In this document: positions 5,446 through 6,487 of the stretch, one piece after another
Numbering within the stretch: position 1 is the first letter of the stretch
Layout: each line of letters starts with the position of its first letter
Assembly: GCA_013695395.1 (NCBI GenBank)
Contig: JACDAP010000432.1
Coordinates: 1 to 6,487, forward strand
DNA length: 6,487 bases
DNA from: Solirubrobacterales bacterium
Lineage (GTDB): Bacteria; Actinomycetota; Thermoleophilia; Solirubrobacterales; Solirubrobacteraceae
Direction: 5' to 3'
Position numbers and translations under genes: made by a program
Notes under the pieces: model-generated
What the model saw: only the letters and a program-made list of their open reading frames with translations
What the model was told of the DNA's origin: nothing
Databases searched by the model: none

Positions 5446-6413
5446 AGCACGAGCGCCCGGTGGGTCACGCTGCCGCAGAGCATGGTTCCGAGCTCGGCCG
5501 CGTCGACGACCACGCGCCCGGGCAGCTCGACCGCGCAGGCCAGCCGCGCGCTCTTGCGCGGGCCGCGAGCGTTGAGTGCGCGGTGCAGGTAGGGCACGGC
5601 GAGCACGGCGAGGAGCGGGTGGTGACGGGCACCCGCGAGCCCTCCCGCTGCGAGGAGCAGCTCCAGGTGCTGGCGACGCCAGAAGACGTGCAGCGTGAAC
5701 TCCTCGCGGATCTCGGGCCGCAGGTGCACGAGGTGGGCGAGGTGGCGCCAGCGCCAGTTCAGCCGGACCATGCCGCGCAGGCCGAAGGACTCGACCGCGT
5801 GGTAGACGACCGCTCCCGGGGCGGCGACGAGCCGTGCGCCTGCGGCCCGTGCGCGGAGTGCCAGGTCGGTGTCCTCGCCGGCCGCCCCCGGGAAGCTCTC
5901 GCCGAGGCCGCCGAGCGCCTCGAGGAGCGCGATCGGGTAGAGGATGTTGCAGGTCTGGGCGAACCAGTCGGGCGGCGTCACGTGGATCGAGCGGACGTGC
6001 GGGGCCGCCCAGATGAGCTCCTCCCGGGGGTCGGGCCGGGTCGCGCCCTGGACCATCGCCCCGGGCGCAGCGTGGGCGGCCGCGAGCAGGGCTGCCAGCC
6101 AGCCCGGCTCCGGGCGGCAGTCGTCGTCGGTGAAGGCGATCAGGGGCGCGGCGGCGGCCCGCCAGCCCGCGTTCCGCTTGGTGGCCGGGCCCGCGCTGCC
6201 GGCCGGGAAGCTCAGGTGACGCAGGACGCCAACGTCGGCGAGGGGGTGCTCGCGTAGAAGCGCCTCGGTCTCCGGACCGGCTGAGTCGTGCGCGACGAGC
6301 ACCTCCCAGCGGCCGCGCTCGAGCGTCTGCTCCTCGAGCGCGTTGAGCAGCCAGCGCAGCCGCGTCGGCCGGTCGTGTGAGGGGATCACGACGCTGATCT
6401 CCACGGCGGTCAC
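5442..6413 (-). CDS. GT2 family glycosyltransferase with C-terminal amphipathic/hydrophobic region
   Basis: A 323-residue inverting glycosyltransferase of the GT-A fold, predicted to use a nucleotide sugar in the cytoplasm to extend a surface glycan. The first strand is EISVVIPSHDRP at 5-16. KRNAGW at 79-84 precedes the metal-binding TDDDCRPEPGW at 95-105. W150 and QTCN at 153-156 are in the acceptor region, and GEDTDLALR at 179-187 provides the catalytic-base-type acidic pair. YH at 204-205 ends the core domain. The remaining 115 residues are rich in Arg, Leu and Ala. They contain a hydrophobic patch at about 251-275 and finish with a VVDAAELGTMLCGSVTHR-like tail, which may hold the enzyme at the membrane. 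The start GTG 6413 overlaps the stop of the upstream gene (GTGA) and has GGAGG ten bases upstream. A second GTG at 6404 would remove only three residues. The stop overlaps the start of the GT4 gene, so the two are translationally coupled. Confidence 0.92.
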   Translation of the reverse strand: MTAVEISVVIPSHDRPTRLRWLLNALEEQTLERGRWEVLVAHDSAGPETEALLREHPLADVGVLRHLSFPAGSAGPATKRNAGWRAAAAPLIAFTDDDCRPEPGWLAALLAAAHAAPGAMVQGATRPDPREELIWAAPHVRSIHVTPPDWFAQTCNILYPIALLEALGGLGESFPGAAGEDTDLALRARAAGARLVAAPGAVVYHAVESFGLRGMVRLNWRWRHLAHLVHLRPEIREEFTLHVFWRRQHLELLLAAGGLAGARHHPLLAVLAVPYLHRALNARGPRKSARLACAVELPGRVVVDAAELGTMLCGSVTHRALVL

Positions 6414-6487
6414 GGAGCGGTGGCCTCCATGGCGAGCGCGCGCACCGGGCGGGCGGGCGCGCCGGCCAGGAGCCAGCCCTCCGGGTG
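6410..6487 (-). CDS. C-terminal end of an unidentified upstream gene of the minus-strand operon (partial)
   Basis: Reading from the right edge in one frame gives 25 codons and a TGA whose bases overlap the GTG start of the GT2 gene as GTGA. That is the same junction architecture as the other three junctions in the window. The residues (a short PEGWLLAGAPARPVRAL stretch and a MEATAP end) are too few to assign a family. Third codon positions are G or C in nearly all codons. The frame being open, ending exactly at the overlap and carrying the GGAGG for the next gene supports a real gene. Given the operon it may be another glycan-synthesis enzyme, but nothing in these residues proves that. Confidence 0.5.
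   Translation of the reverse strand, partial: HPEGWLLAGAPARPVRALAMEATAP
6424..6428 (-). promoter_or_regulatory. Shine-Dalgarno for the GT2 gene
   Basis: On the minus strand this reads GGAGG, with ten bases between it and GTG 6413. The spacing is slightly long but usable, and it favours GTG 6413 over the in-frame GTG at 6404. Confidence 0.5.

Noticed and set aside
5370..6257. A long open frame of 295 codons on the plus strand opposite the GT2 and GT4 genes.
   Set aside because: Its translation has no recognisable domain and it lies antisense to conserved GT2 motifs (TDDD, GED). Long antisense frames are routine at this GC content.
1..6487. Search for CRISPR arrays, inverted repeats of insertion sequences, attachment sites and phage or toxin-defence genes.
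   Set aside because: No direct repeat series, transposase-like frame, integrase or tRNA end was seen. All supported genes are glycan-synthesis types with uniform GC-rich codon use, so there is no sign of a recent insertion.

Overview
The window is very GC-rich, with G or C at almost every third codon position, GTG start codons and 4-base gene overlaps. The protein sequences look actinobacterial, and a Thermoleophilia/Solirubrobacterales-type genome is my best guess. That guess rests on overall impression of the proteins, not on a marker gene. Every recognisable gene belongs to surface-polysaccharide or glycoconjugate synthesis. I see no RNA gene, mobile element, CRISPR array or long repeat.

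Layout: (1) 1-741, minus strand: a SAM-dependent methyltransferase with an N-terminal cysteine (zinc-ribbon-like) segment, cut off by the left edge. (2) 742-823: a short divergent promoter region. (3) 824-4409, plus strand: a three-gene operon of a DPM1/GtrB-type polyprenyl-phosphate glycosyltransferase with two C-terminal membrane helices, an FAD-dependent amine-oxidase-fold oxidoreductase, and a multi-pass GT39/ArnT-like (GT-C) membrane glycosyltransferase. Both junctions are GTGA overlaps preceded by a good Shine-Dalgarno. (4) 4348-6487, minus strand: a second operon, read toward the first, holding the last 25 codons of an unidentified gene, a GT2 glycosyltransferase and a GT4 glycosyltransferase, also joined by GTGA overlaps. 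The two operons converge and their last genes overlap by 62 bases.

Working model (inference): the plus-strand operon makes a polyprenyl-phosphate sugar on the cytoplasmic face (GtrB-like). An FAD enzyme of unknown substrate, possibly a tailoring step, acts next, and the GT-C enzyme transfers the sugar onto an acceptor outside the membrane. The minus-strand operon supplies cytoplasmic nucleotide-sugar-dependent glycosyltransferases that extend a glycan, and the methyltransferase may modify a sugar or glycan. The most interesting point is the tight translational coupling of an uncharacterised FAD oxidoreductase between a lipid-linked-sugar synthase and its probable GT-C partner. The individual families are well known, so I do not claim a new system with confidence.
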